Part shown: positions 11,272-21,245 of the stretch, piece by piece
How the letters are laid out: every line of letters begins with the position of its first letter
Position numbering within the stretch: position 1 is the stretch's first letter
Assembly (NCBI RefSeq): GCF_013343295.1
Contig: NZ_CP049074.1
Span: 2,112,898-2,176,897 of the forward strand
DNA from: Metallosphaera tengchongensis
GTDB taxonomy: Archaea > Thermoproteota > Thermoprotei_A > Sulfolobales > Sulfolobaceae
Direction of reading: 5' to 3'
DNA: 64,000 nucleotides
Notes under the pieces: generated by a model
Seen by the model: the letters and a program-made list of their open reading frames with translations, nothing else
The model's database searches: none
Told to the model about the DNA's origin: nothing
Made by a program: the position numbers and the translations under genes

Positions 11272-11610
11272 ATGATACTCACCGTTGGTGGGTAGATTAG
11301 GAAAGACGACTATTGATATTTATCCAAAGTTCAACATAAAGTTCTTGAAAACAGACGAGTTACCTTTATTTGAAACGGTCATACAGTAGTACAAAGCAGG
11401 TGTTATGGGTAGGGAAATTATAAATGTAAGTAGTAACATAGAAGATTCACAATGTACTTTGCAGTGAAACGAGCGAAGAAAGTTGTAGGATCTGAGCCCT
11501 TGCCCCCTTTGTATAACGTCTCATTGCAGAATGTTAAGCTAGCCGGCATGGAAGACAAGGTAACCTTGACAGACGCTGGTGTTGGCTGAACAGTGTCAAT
11601 GTGAGATAAG
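11272..11610 (+). pseudogene. FkbM-family methyltransferase fragment
   Basis: Plus-strand frames read KFNIKFLKTDELPLFETVIQ, then a shift, then MYFAVKRAKKVVGSEPLPPL and LAGMEDKVTLTDAGVG before a TGA. This matches the centre of the FkbM relic at 307-1307 (VFFAVKDAKRVIGFELLP). The piece ends abruptly at about 11600 where a GT4 C-terminal fragment begins in the same orientation, so two unrelated genes have been joined by deletion. Confidence 0.65.
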
Positions 11611-12092
11611 GGAAGGTTTCCAGAGTGGTACGACGAGATAGACAAAAGGTTGAAGAGTGGGAAGTCGTCATGACAGGCTCTTGGGCTGTAAAGGAGGAGA
11701 TGGAGAAGTTCAAAAAGGAGTACCCTGAGGTGGTAGTGACATGGAGGTTAAGCGAGGAAAAGCTCCAGGAACTTTACGACATGGCCTCTATTGTCTTACG
11801 TTTCGGCTTCGACGAGTTAGGTCAAGGAATGGGGATCATAGAGGGGATATGTAATGGTTTGATCCCTATCGTAAATGAGGGCTTAGGCTCTAAAGAGCTT
11901 ATCGTGAACGACGTCAACGGTTACGTAGTTAAGGACTATGAGGAGGCTGCAGAGAAGATAAACTACTTATTTGAGAGCCCAGATAAGCTAATCAGAATGA
12001 GAGATGAGTTAGCCAGCTTATCGAGGGAGCTGTCTTGGGACAACCATGCCAAGAAAATAAAGCAAGAGTTGGAGAGGGCTGGTTTATTATAA
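11600..12092 (+). pseudogene. GT4 glycosyltransferase C-terminal fragment
   Basis: The donor domain of a GT4 enzyme is open from 11625 to a TAA at 12092 (155 codons): VVMTGSWAVKEEMEKF, then VLRFGFDELGQGMGIIEGIC as the EX7E-like site, and a C-terminal helix SWDNHAKKIKQELE. Upstream, WYDEIDKRLKSGK is readable in a second frame, so a shift near 11660 breaks the gene as well. The acceptor domain is missing. The last ~50 residues are repeated, diverged, at 14155-14355. Confidence 0.7.
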
Positions 12093-12096
12093 AGAG

Positions 12097-12842
12097 TCAG
12101 TGAAGAGCTTTTCTAGCAATAATGAACATATGAGAAGCAAGGCTAGGGAAAACATTAGAAATTAGTCTATCTATCCTTTTGATGGCACCTACAGTACCAT
12201 CACCTTCAATCCCTTTAACTTCGATGATCCTAAACCCGAAGTAATCAAGGTATTCTAACATTGCCTTAAGAGTGAACGACTTAATGTGTCCGTTTGTCTG
12301 GTCCTGAAACTTAAACCTCCCGAAACCTCTTGTGAAAGACAAATCGTGGGAAAACGGCTGATAACCTAAAAGCAACACTAATCTGTTTACCCAATGACGC
12401 TAAATTTGCGTACTAAGGATCAGCACCCTGTCCCTTTTCAGAACCCTACATATCTCGCTTAAAACGGAGTCAAAGTCATAAAGGTGCTCTATTACCTCTT
12501 CCATGATAACTATGTCGGCGCTATCAGATTATATTGGAATTTTATCCTTGTTAACGTCTGCTTTAATTCCTCTTATCCCACTTGAGTTTGCTTTCCGAAT
12601 GGTTTCTTCAGAAATTTCTGTAGATATTAACTCAGATAGCTTAAAGTTCTCCTTAATAAAAAGTAAATTTTTCCCAGTACTACAGTCTATTTCTAACACT
12701 GAAACCGGTTCCGATACGTATCTCCTTAAGGTCTAATATGTTAAGTCTAATCTTCTCTTATAGTGCTCAGTGAGTTCTGAGAGCTTAGCGTTCTGGCTAG
12801 CGTAAAATTCCTCTATTGGATCCTTAATCTTATTATACTTCA
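12097..12842 (-). pseudogene. Class I SAM-dependent methyltransferase, decayed
   Basis: From an ATG at 12842 the minus strand reads MKYNKIKDPIEEFYASQNAK, a stop, then VSVLEIDCSTGKNLLFIKEN (motif I; the usual G-x-G is damaged), DSADIVIMEEVIEHLYDFDS (motifs around the active site), ICRVLKRD, another stop, and a 93-codon open tail to 12097. This is the Methyltransf_11/23 layout, about 245 codons. Several nonsense codons and shifts make it inactive. It abuts the GT4 fragment tail-to-tail. Confidence 0.7.
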
Positions 12843-13165
12843 TAAGGATTATATAAATACGTCTGATGTATATGCATATCTCTTGAATCCTTCTATACGT
12901 AGACTTAGGAGTAGTATAAAGTAAGTAATTTATAACGTCAATCTTGACTTAATCTTGGACTGCTTATGAGGAGATTAGAAGTAACGAGAAACTATAATTA
13001 ATATAAGCCTTTTAGAGCAGAGACTGAACCCTATAGAGGGTGTTTATAATATCTTGTTTTGGATTTAACAAATAAAATCTAAGAATTCTATCAAATTCCA
13101 CGGATCGCTTAATTTTTCCCATAGTATCATGGTTAAGAGGTCTTAAAATCCGCTATACCCCTAGG

Positions 13166-13174
13166 ATTTTTAAG
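13166..13174 (+). promoter_or_regulatory. TATA box for leaderless FkbM gene
   Basis: The A+T-rich box atttttaag is centred about 26 bases before the GTG at 13196, the spacing expected of Sulfolobales leaderless transcripts. The same box and spacing are preserved in the duplicated copy before 17227. Confidence 0.5.
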
Positions 13175-13195
13175 TCTTAATACACGTTTTATACT

Positions 13196-13939
13196 GTGAG
13201 AATGAATATACCACCGCCCAAAAGATTTCTAGAGCTAATTAGGCAGTATAGAATAACCTATAGAAACTGGTATGATGTAATGTTCTCAATCTTTATTAAT
13301 AGAGCACAAATCAGTTGTGTTTTAAACAATGGACAACGTATAACATTAGATCCTAAAGAGGCGGTGCTTCTGGCAGGACTTAACGTAATAAGCCTAGACA
13401 TCGATACTCTCATCTTTAACTATAAGGGTAGGAGAATGATTATAAAAGGGTGGAAATATGGCTACCCTGGGGACTCATTTAGTGATTACGTAAGACTGAA
13501 CGTTAACGATAAGAGGGTCTTAGACGTTGGAGCATCAATAGGTGACTCTCCCATTTATTTTTCATTGGCTGGGGCAAAGGAGATAGTTGCTGTAGAGGTT
13601 GACAAGAAGCGGGTGGAGCTGATGAGAGAGAACTTGAGGATAAACGGCATAAACAACGTAATGGTCATCGATAAAGGAGTAGGGACGTCGGACACCGAAA
13701 ACCAGGTAAGTTATTTCACGCTAGTTAAGGATTACGGGCCATTTGATGTCGCTAAAATTGATTGTGACGGGTGCGAGAGGGCGTTAATCAAGTACGTCAA
13801 GGAAATACCGGAACTACTAATAGAGTGGGATTACACATACAATGACTTAGTCTACCAACTGAGGAGAAATGGGTATAAAGTCATGAACGAATACGCCCTC
13901 TACAATACACTGGGGTTTTTACACGCGTGGAGAGAGTGA
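13196..13939 (+). CDS. FkbM-family methyltransferase
   Basis: An intact 247-residue SAM-dependent O-methyltransferase of the FkbM type, likely to methylate a glycan. The SAM motif LDVGASIGD is at 109-117, the acidic strand VAVEV at 131-135 and the family motif KIDCDGCE at 187-194. The GTG start is preferred over the ATG two codons later because a TATA box lies 26 bases upstream of the GTG. About 500 bases including this promoter are duplicated, degraded, at 17190-17690. No operon partner is adjacent; a GT4 fragment follows. Confidence 0.85.
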   Translation: MRMNIPPPKRFLELIRQYRITYRNWYDVMFSIFINRAQISCVLNNGQRITLDPKEAVLLAGLNVISLDIDTLIFNYKGRRMIIKGWKYGYPGDSFSDYVRLNVNDKRVLDVGASIGDSPIYFSLAGAKEIVAVEVDKKRVELMRENLRINGINNVMVIDKGVGTSDTENQVSYFTLVKDYGPFDVAKIDCDGCERALIKYVKEIPELLIEWDYTYNDLVYQLRRNGYKVMNEYALYNTLGFLHAWRE

Positions 13940-14389
13940 CGCAGGCCAGTTTAGCTAAATGAGCTCTTTCACCTTATCTAGTGTCTTCGCCCAAGCTGGA
14001 TATTCACAGTGGGGTACTTTTGTCGACCCTCCAGTAGCGTCAAAGTAGACCATTTCTTCCCGTCTGACATTACTTCATTTATATCGGAAACAAGCCAAGA
14101 GCCCATACTGGTGGGGACTTTTTTGGTGTCGCTGTATTGAGCGTGAGGTAACTTATGTCACAAGTAGAGCTCATTTCAATCCACGTTAACGTAAAAGGCT
14201 ACGAGGAGGCAGCGGAAAAGATAAACTATCTGTTTAAGAGCCCAGACACGCTGGACGGGATGAGGGAGGAGCTGAAGACCTTAGCACACGAGCTCTCATG
14301 GGATAACCACGCTAGGAAGATAAGGGAGGAGCTGGAGAACGTTGGAATGTTATGATGAGTGATACGGATCATAAAATTAAAGATCTTAA
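13940..14389 (+). pseudogene. Glycosyltransferase remnants
   Basis: Bases 14155-14355 encode YEEAAEKINYLFKSPDTLDG and SWDNHARKIREELENVG, a diverged copy of the last 55 residues of the GT4 fragment at 11600-12092. Between 13940 and 14150 the minus strand can be read as a short stretch (MVYFDATGGSTKVPHCEYP) that may be another enzyme's tail, but I cannot assign it. Confidence 0.5.
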
Positions 14390-15142
14390 ATGTATGATTC
14401 ACATATGGAAATCTTACTCAAGTATGGCGACTTAAAGTTACTTGTCCACAGAGAGGAAGCGTTTATTTATTATGCGACATTTATTGTGGGAGAGTACTCA
14501 TTTTTAAAGATAAGAAGGGATGATGTAGTTTTAGACATTGGTGCCTCAATAGGGGACTTCACAATTCTAGCTTCAAGAAAGGCTAAAAGGGTTATAGCGA
14601 TAGAGCCAAACCCTAGCTACTTAGAATTCCTGAAGAGGAACTTAGAACTGAACAACGTAAGTAACATTGAAGTATTGCCCTTTGCAGTTGGCGACATTGA
14701 AGGAAGGATGAAATTTAGGTTAAACGGTGTCGCATCGTCTTTATCTGGAGAAGGCATAGAAGTCGAGGTTAAACCTTTAGACTCTCTAGCCTCTCACGCT
14801 GACGTAATAAAGATGGATATAGAGGGAGCTGAAAAATATGCTATAAAGAGCGACGTTGTTAAAAACGCCAGGGAGATAGTTATGGAGCTCCACGGAATGG
14901 AGAACGTTGAGTTCATTCCACGTTACTTAAGGGAGATAGGCTTTGAAGTGAGGGAGATAACTTACAGAGACCTTCTGAAGAACGCGGTAAAGAACTCCAT
15001 ACTCCACCTCCCCAGCCTTCTTGACGCGGAGATAAAAACTAACTTTCATGCTACTAGAGTTTTCTTAAAAGGGAGAAGAGCATCTATCCCTTCAGTATCT
15101 CACGAGGAGTATAAACTGATTTACGCATTTAAGGTGAGATAG
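14390..15142 (+). CDS. FkbM-family methyltransferase
   Basis: A 250-residue second intact FkbM enzyme, only distantly like the one at 13196. It carries VVLDIGASIGD (46-56), AIEPNPSYLEFLKRN (70-84), KMDIEGAE (141-148) and a C-terminal FLKGRR segment. An ATG five codons downstream (14405) is an alternative start with an A+T-rich box about 26 bases before it. It is convergent with the carbamoyltransferase gene, with only about 30 bases between the stops. Together they could add methyl and carbamoyl groups to the same surface polysaccharide (inference). Confidence 0.85.
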   Translation: MYDSHMEILLKYGDLKLLVHREEAFIYYATFIVGEYSFLKIRRDDVVLDIGASIGDFTILASRKAKRVIAIEPNPSYLEFLKRNLELNNVSNIEVLPFAVGDIEGRMKFRLNGVASSLSGEGIEVEVKPLDSLASHADVIKMDIEGAEKYAIKSDVVKNAREIVMELHGMENVEFIPRYLREIGFEVREITYRDLLKNAVKNSILHLPSLLDAEIKTNFHATRVFLKGRRASIPSVSHEEYKLIYAFKVR

Positions 15143-15174
15143 GATTGATAATTAATTAAAACTCTTTTCTCCTG

Positions 15175-16968
15175 TTACCTCTTATATATCACCCAGCCCT
15201 GCATGTACATTGCATCAAAACCTCCTAATGCAAAACTCCTAATCGCATCTTGAGGGGTCTCAACTAGTGGTTCACCAGCTAAGTTGAAAGAGGTGTTCAT
15301 GACCACCCCCTCACCCTTCAAGTCCATGAAGGCTTTAATTAAATCATACCAGGTCTTGTTCGCATCCCTAGTTACAGTCTGGGGCCTAGCTGTCATGTCG
15401 ACGTGGCAAGTCACTGGGACCCTCTTGCACGTCTCCTCGTCCTTATACCTATGCATCAAGATCATAAACTCGTGGGACGTGGGGTCATAGAAGTAGTTCC
15501 CCTTCTCTTCATCTAGCAAAGAGGGTGCTAGAGGCCTCCACCACTCCCTACCCTTTATGTCGTTTACTAGACGCCAGTATTCTTTTCTGGTGGGGTCAGC
15601 TATGATCGACCTGTTTCCCAAAGCCCTAGGACCGAGCTCTGCCCTCCCCTGGTACCAGGTAACTATTTGGCCTTTAGCTACCATTTCAGCTAATACATTA
15701 ACGTCTTCCCCAACGTACTCAGCCTTGAACTTGCTGTTCTGCACGACTTTCTTGATGACCTCATCGTCGTATTCTGGGCCAAAGTACACGTGCCTTAGCC
15801 TCTCCCTCTTCATCTTCCCTCCAAGTACGTGTTCGTAAACGTAGGCTGCAGCACCAAGTGGTCCTCCTGCGTCGTTTGCCGCAGGGAAGATGAACATATC
15901 GTTGAATAGATGGCTGTAATGTAGCTCCATGTTTGACTTAGCGTTTAGTGCAACTCCCCCAGCCAAGACTATCTTATCTCCGCTTACGTGGTCCTTTATC
16001 CATTTTCCTGTAGCCAGTACAGCCTCCTCTGTGACCTTCTGTACAGCCCAAGCTATGTTTACAGCCCTCTCGTCTAGCTCACCCTTGGGGTTCCAGTTTA
16101 TCTTATCACCTACTACTTCTTGAGCTATACCATGATAAATCCTATCGAATATACTCCCTTTTTTGGTTTTTATTATTTTATTGTCTATGGTGATCAAGTA
16201 AGGATAGTCTTTAACCTCAGAGTCATATAACTTTACGTATTTCCTTAACTTATCGTAATACTCACTCAGTTTGCCGTAAGGCGCGAGGCCCATCACTTTA
16301 CCGGGACCTTCTAGCCAACCGAAGTTTAGCCTTGATGAAATAAACTCATACAGCATCCCTAATGAACCAAAAGATGTATAAAGAGATAAGACGGGTTCGA
16401 ATTCCCCATTTTTAACTCTCCAAACAACTGTGGACTCGTATTCCCCTGAACCATCTATTGTTAATACAACCGATGAATCGTAACCTGAGAAATAGTACGC
16501 TGAGGCAGCGTGAGTTAAATGGTGTCTAACTGGATAGATCTTAATGTTGAACGGGACTTCCTCTCCTATCTCTCTTATTGCTGTCCTAATTAACCTTTCA
16601 GCGAAGGATAAATGGTTTCCTCTTTTAATTATAGCATATAGTAAAGATTTCGGATAGTCTCTGCGGGTAAAGGTGTGATCAATGTCAGGAATCTTTTTTA
16701 ATGCAGACAAATAACTCCATAACCTATCTATATAATAAAATATTGAAGGGTCATAATTTACCGCATAGGCATCTACATCTTTGGGTTTTACCCCTTTCTT
16801 TTTGAGAAAGAGAAATGCCTGTTTTAATGCGTTTAGTGGAGGTTCAAGTATTGAGTGTTTGTGTCTTGTCCACCTCTCCTCCTCCGATACAAATGTTAAC
16901 CTGCCGTCCTCAATGATTGCAACAGCATTGTCATGTTCTATAGGCCAATTAAAACCAATGACGATCAT
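15175..16968 (-). CDS. NodU/CmcH-type carbamoyltransferase
   Basis: An enzyme of the NodU family, which transfers a carbamoyl group from carbamoyl phosphate (via carbamoyl-AMP) to a sugar or antibiotic hydroxyl. Counting from the ATG at 16968 (597 residues), the N-terminus MIVIGFNWPIEHDNAVAII matches the family start, followed by SEEERWTRHKH, YPVRHHLTHAASAYYFSGYD (histidine-rich active site), TIDGSGEYEST, LAGGVALNAKSN and the C-terminal-domain motifs GPRALGNRSIIADP and NTSFNLAGEPLVETP. The frame is open 23 codons further, but the upstream residues do not resemble the family, and a TATA-like atttatta sits about 28 bases before 16968. A fragment of its 3' end is duplicated at 17690-17805. Confidence 0.85.
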   Translation of the reverse strand: MIVIGFNWPIEHDNAVAIIEDGRLTFVSEEERWTRHKHSILEPPLNALKQAFLFLKKKGVKPKDVDAYAVNYDPSIFYYIDRLWSYLSALKKIPDIDHTFTRRDYPKSLLYAIIKRGNHLSFAERLIRTAIREIGEEVPFNIKIYPVRHHLTHAASAYYFSGYDSSVVLTIDGSGEYESTVVWRVKNGEFEPVLSLYTSFGSLGMLYEFISSRLNFGWLEGPGKVMGLAPYGKLSEYYDKLRKYVKLYDSEVKDYPYLITIDNKIIKTKKGSIFDRIYHGIAQEVVGDKINWNPKGELDERAVNIAWAVQKVTEEAVLATGKWIKDHVSGDKIVLAGGVALNAKSNMELHYSHLFNDMFIFPAANDAGGPLGAAAYVYEHVLGGKMKRERLRHVYFGPEYDDEVIKKVVQNSKFKAEYVGEDVNVLAEMVAKGQIVTWYQGRAELGPRALGNRSIIADPTRKEYWRLVNDIKGREWWRPLAPSLLDEEKGNYFYDPTSHEFMILMHRYKDEETCKRVPVTCHVDMTARPQTVTRDANKTWYDLIKAFMDLKGEGVVMNTSFNLAGEPLVETPQDAIRSFALGGFDAMYMQGWVIYKR

Positions 16969-17189
16969 AGTCGCTTTATTAAAGACAATGCAATAATAAA
17001 TATTTCTGTCTTTCTCTAGATAGTCTAATATTTTCATGGAGATGGTGAGGAGTCATTCTCTAAGGGAAACCTTCTTGCTCACGATACTCATCCCCTTAAA
17101 TTGCTAAAGCCACCAAAAATGTTAAGAATATTAATAACCAAGGTTCAAGCCCCTTACTTTGTTACTTAAAAGCTCTTTTTAGACCATCT

Positions 17190-17690
17190 TATCAGCGTTT
17201 TTAAGTCCAAATATACGTTTTATACTGTGAGGATGAATATACCACCGTCCAAAAGATTTCTAGAGCTAACCAAGCAGTATAGAATGACCTATAAAAACTG
17301 GTATGATGTAATGTTCTCAATATTTGTGGAGAGAACGAAAATTAATTGCCTTTTAAATAATGGACAACGCATAACGTTAGATCCTAAAGAGTTAGTACTT
17401 TTTACAGGGCTTTAGGTAATACACTTAAATGCGGATATTCTTGTCTTTAACTACAGAGGTAGGAGAGTTAAAAGAGTGGAAATATGGCTACCGTGGGGAA
17501 TCATTTAGTGATTACGTAAGAATGGGTCTTAGACGTTAGGGGATCAATAGATGACTCTCCCATTTCATTGGCTGGGGCAAAGGAGATAGTTGCTGTAGAG
17601 GTTGACAAGAAGCGGGTGGAGCTGATAAGAGAGAACTTGAGGATAAACCGCATTAATAACGTGATAGACGTCAACAAAGGGGTAGCAGAG
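17190..17690 (+). pseudogene. Duplicated, decayed FkbM gene
   Basis: A direct repeat of 13160-13690, including promoter and GTG start (17227). The first 62 codons remain open and differ from the intact copy at only some positions, then a TAG at about 17413, small deletions and shifts follow. At about 17690 the FkbM similarity ends within the region VMVIDKGVG and is replaced by carbamoyltransferase sequence on the opposite strand. The two FkbM copies are 4 kb apart in direct orientation. Confidence 0.75.
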
Positions 17691-17805
17691 AAACCTCCTA
17701 ATGCAAAACTCGTAACCGCATCTTGAGGGGTCTCAATCAGCGGTTCACCAGCTAAGTTGAAAGAGGTGTTCAACCAGCCCCCAAGTCCATGAAGGCTTTA
17801 ATTAA
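17690..17805 (-). pseudogene. Duplicated 3' fragment of the carbamoyltransferase gene
   Basis: The minus strand encodes NTSFNLAGEPLIETPQDAV and SFALGGF, nearly identical to the intact gene at about 15215-15345, with a short deletion. The copy stops at ttaattaa, exactly where the right end of an IS605-type element begins (TGAC at 17808). Confidence 0.7.
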
Positions 17806-19165
17806 CTGACCCCCGCCCTAAAGGGTTCGACCGAGGTCTAAGGCGTTACTCCCCTTTGTGGGAGTTACTCCGTTTGAAGAGACGGAAGGAGAGGGGCTTC
17901 CTTAACACACTTATAATTTTCTTTATTCCCAATTCGTTATGTTTAAAGCACCGTTAACGTCGCTTTGGAGCTTATGGCGTAAAGGGCAGTTAACAACTCC
18001 CATAGGCTTCCTCTCAACGACGTCGTGGAAAGAACAGATCCTTGAAGTATTATACTGACAACTAGGAACACTATACCATACTCGTAGAGCTTACACATGA
18101 TCACCTCAATCAACTTACGGTAAGACCACATATTCACAGTAAACTTGTCACCCTTGCCCTGAGAGATGAAGTAAAGGTAACCAAGGAAACAGTTGAGACT
18201 CCTAACCCTACAACGACTTAGATAGGTGGAGTCCCTTAGTAGTGAAGGAGCCTACGGTATAGTCTCTCAAGTAGTCCCTCCCTTTCCTTTAACACTTCCT
18301 CCCTAGCTTCAGTCTCGACTTCCTCTGCCTCCACCTTTAACCTGTCTAACTCTGCGACCTTCTTTTGGAAATAGAAGTCGCTCTTGACTGTTGAACCACG
18401 GTAGAACGGCACGGTACTCTCGTCTACGGCAACAGTTGCTAACATGTTTATACCAAGTCAGTAAACCCTACCTTATTCCCTTTCGGTAAAGCTACTTGAA
18501 TCTTATCCATCTCACCGTGGATGATGAGCTTCATGGGCTTACCGGACTTCTTTACCGTGACCCTACCTACGTCCACGTGGTAAGCGTAGGACTTGTCAAT
18601 GTGTTCCTCTAGCCTACCTTGTGCAGACCGCCTCAGCCTCCCTGCAAATGATATTTACATCTCCCAGCCCATCGAGGACGTGCCTTTCCTCGTCAACCAT
18701 AAGGGTCTTGCCAGCTACTAGGGTTAACTTCCTCTTCCCTTCTTTTCAATACCCCGGTGGTGAGACATGACGAATTGCGGTAGACTGTCCTTATCCTCCA
18801 GGAGAAGAAAGAGAACAAGCCTCGTTGTCCTCCTGTGACTGCCTGTGCGTTAGCTGAGCCTAGGACCTCCTTGTACTTCTGGTAGAATCTGTCCCAAGTA
18901 CCTACGAAGTCCACTTCCTTTCGTTGGAAGGACTGTCTCCTCTCGTAGTTGACCTCATTGTAAGGCTTGCGGAGGCATCAGCTACCTCAATTTCCTCTGT
19001 TGTGCCCCCTAGGGAAAATTCCAACGCCTACGGTACGGACGCTCTGGCATTGGGAAAGATCGGCTCCTCATCGAGGAGTTGACCAGAAGGAGTGCCACGT
19101 GAGAACGCAGGGAAAAAGAGTTTAAAGTCTTACCCCGCCTTGAAAGGTGAGGTTTTCTTTCATGA
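17806..19165 (-). mobile_element. IS605-type TnpB-only element (family A), decayed
   Basis: The minus strand encodes a TnpB relic: N-terminal VDFVGTWDRFYQKYKEVLG (about 18914), middle pieces, and C-terminal MWSYRKLIEVIMCKLYEYGI with a NCP...VNGAL end near 18000-17900, broken by many stops and shifts. TnpB is an RNA-guided RuvC-like nuclease that supports IS200/IS605 transposons. No Y1 transposase is present. The right end (17808-17835) is a G+C hairpin ending GTCA on the minus strand; the left end is the conserved 150-base block with a terminal hairpin at about 19130-19160. Confidence 0.7.
19016..19165 (+). repeat. Conserved left-end block of family A elements, copy 1
   Basis: This block recurs at 42690-42845, 49822-49998 and (inverted, diverged) 33330-33505. 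Shared landmarks are acggacgc, agatcggct, a gttgaccagaagg-like run, gagtttaaa, and a final hairpin of the type ccccgccttgaaaggcgagg followed by ttttctttt. It contains no open frame, so it is probably the transposon left end and possibly a transcribed structured RNA. Confidence 0.6.
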
Positions 19166-19549
19166 ACACAAGGGAGTTTACAGTAGATACGTAAAAATAT
19201 CAAAAGAGCTATAAAAATACAATGCCCCTCATGATCAGCGATGGTTATAACGTCACATCAAGGGACCGTACCACCCAGTAAACGAGGTCATGAACTCGTC
19301 AACGAGGCTAGTCATGAGAGTAACAGAGGTAGTAAGCTTAACGCTCAAGTACGCATTTTTGAAATGGGACTACAACCACAATTTATACTTTCATGACAGA
19401 AATACTCAGCCAGTTGTAAAGATTAATGGTAAGGACTCAGGGCATAAGACCGTGGGTAAACCTTATGTCTACTTTAAGTAACAAACTAGTGAAAATAAAA
19501 AATATGTAACAGTGTCTGCAAAAACCACGTGAGTTGAAAGACAATGGAT
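19166..19549. other. Gap with an unassigned short frame
   Basis: A 63-codon plus-strand frame (19290-19481) is open but I recognise no family and no promoter. The rest has no visible gene or repeat. Confidence 0.3.
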
Positions 19550-20085
19550 AAGTGGCATAAACCCCGGTCCAATGACCAGTGAAGCCCTGGGGAGGTGAGT
19601 AAGAGGGTAGAGGAGTTAGGGGGGACTCGAAGAGTTAGGCACAGTGGAAATATCTGACGGGGGGACCTCTAGATTAATACGTGAAGGTAGGGATTACCCG
19701 CGAGTAAGTACCTATTTGACGCAAGTCCCATCATGAACCTGATGAAAAGGGGTTCTGTTACACTCTTAGCTGATGGAGGGACGTTGGACCTAGCCCTAAG
19801 GCTATTAGTGCTACACCGAAGGAATACTCAGAGCTAAAGGTAATCAGTAAGGATTTGTCAAAGTATATTAGAGTAAAGAAAGGTGATGGAGGTAATACCT
19901 CTGAACAATGAAGGGCCTAGAGGAAGAGGCGTTTGACCTACCCACAAAGGAGGGTTTAACGGTCTATGACGCGTCTTATTTATTAATCGCTATGCGCAAG
20001 ATCTTGTATTAGTAACAGACGATACGCTAAGAGTGAAGTCCCAAAGTATTACTAGCATATCTACAAGTCAGCTCCTTTCTGCGCT
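19550..20085 (+). pseudogene. vapBC toxin-antitoxin pair, decayed
   Basis: Near 19700-19790 one frame reads YLFDASPIMNLMKRGSVTLL, the start of a PIN-domain toxin (VapC ribonuclease, first catalytic Asp in FDAS). The last part, 19930-20060, reads LEEEAFDLPTKEGLTVYDAS followed after a shift by VLVTDDTLRVK, which carry the third and fourth acidic residues. The central part is frameshifted. Upstream broken frames (19560-19720, including ISDGGTSRLIREGRD) may be the antitoxin. The pair is inactive as written. Confidence 0.55.
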
Positions 20086-20179
20086 AACTTAGGTGTACAA
20101 CGTTATATGACACAACTCCTCTCTATTTTCAGTGGTCTGATGAAGAGAATGTGATCTACTCTGGCAGACGAGATGAGGG

Positions 20180-20480
20180 TTTAGTTGTTTTGATATAGAT
20201 TGAATTTTCTTAATCTGGAAAAGTATTTTTAGGGCTATTTACTGGGCGAGAAGGTGAACGGGTCTGATTTCCCTCACCCAGACTATCTCACCCTTTTAAG
20301 CATAGGTCTCATCCATGGACGTGGTTGTATTACCATGACGTCTTACTTGTCAAGTTTGAGGACTCGTTCCCCCACACAACCTTCCCCTAGTGTTATCGTG
20401 TTCGCTAATGTTAACGGGTCAAGACCGGTGTTAAGGACGGGACTATTCGCCCGTTGACGGGACTAAGGTTCTGAGGGTTA
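20180..20480 (+). repeat. Decayed repeat shared with 22275-22540
   Basis: Two segments about 2 kb apart share long matches: gatataRattgaattttctt, acccttttaagc.taggt, ttgacgtcttacttg and gctaatgttaa. In the second copy one frame reads DVLLATLKDFITSHYLAFHK then LANVNYELDVKHGDYLLVDE and a stop; the first copy is more broken. This looks like the end of a protein-coding gene of a repeated family, perhaps from a mobile element, that I do not recognise. Confidence 0.45.
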
Positions 20481-20495
20481 GTGGTGAGTACTTAT

Positions 20496-20743
20496 GGGGT
20501 TTGGGTTTCATAGGATCTCATACTCGATCTCAATCCTCAACCCTTGTCACGGGGGTCGAGCGGGTCTTCCTTCATCCTCCGCCCCAAGGGGTAACCCCTA
20601 CCCACCTAGATGGAATACCACCTAAGTGGGGAAACCCGCACATCTCGGGCTATGCAAGCCTTTCGGGATACATGCCCACATACGGCATTATGTAAAAATA
20701 TTAGTGTGGAGTTATACAAACTTAATTCCCTTACTGAAACTGC
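20496..20743 (-). mobile_element. IS607-derived short element (MITE 1)
   Basis: About 248 bases whose minus strand has the left end of the intact IS607 element (gcagtttc, then a variant of gttataactccatatt) joined to the last ~230 bases of its tnpB and right end (ending aaacccaaacccc at 20496). It has no intact gene. The internal stem (ccacttaggtgg paired to ccatctaggtgg) is preserved with G-U changes compared with the full element. See the ncRNA feature at 32470. Confidence 0.7.
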
Positions 20744-20843
20744 TCACCACGGCTCTTTTGTTGGAGTAAGTCGAACCCCCTTGGACAGACTTACCGTTCC
20801 CATGTCTAATCAATACCGGAGCGTCTTGGGGTCACTCCTGTCT

Positions 20844-21245
20844 TTACTCCAAGTTTTTGCTGAGGGTCTGCCCCATACACTTCTTTTCCTTATCTCTTTC
20901 GTCGCGAATAGGAAAAAAGGTTATTATAGTAACGTCTGCCCCCTTAACTTCAGCTACAATGACGAGGACGTGGTCGTCGATTAATTGAAAACAGTAGGTC
21001 CTCCTAATACTATATGTACACCCCTCTATACACTCCCAATGATCTCCAGTTTGGCATTGAAAGCAAGAGAACTCTTCAGGCCTCTGACAGACCCTGTTGA
21101 GTAATGAGCAGACAGGTTCTATGCTCTGTCCATATTTTTTTAACAATCGTCTTAAATCCACTAACCTTCTGCCCTCTAGATGATCTCTTTTATCCGAAGA
21201 ACTAACAAATTTACAAATTATTTCACATTCGTCAAGTGAATCCAT
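20844..21245 (-). CDS. Unknown cysteine-rich protein, third gene of an overlapping operon
   Basis: A 133-residue protein of no family I know. The first half is charged (SDKRDHLEGRRLVDLRRLLK); the middle carries clustered cysteines (CSLLNRVC, CFQCQTGDHWECIEGC) that could bind zinc; then a strand-rich segment VLVIVAEVKGADVTIITFFP. Its ATG lies inside the last codons of the preceding gene (28-base overlap), so it is translationally coupled. The downstream flank is an IS607-derived short element about 100 bases away. Confidence 0.5.
   Translation of the reverse strand: MDSLDECEIICKFVSSSDKRDHLEGRRLVDLRRLLKKYGQSIEPVCSLLNRVCQRPEEFSCFQCQTGDHWECIEGCTYSIRRTYCFQLIDDHVLVIVAEVKGADVTIITFFPIRDERDKEKKCMGQTLSKNLE

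Noticed and set aside
15284..16996. Several plus-strand open frames inside the carbamoyltransferase gene
   Set aside because: Antisense shadows of a complete, motif-rich gene.
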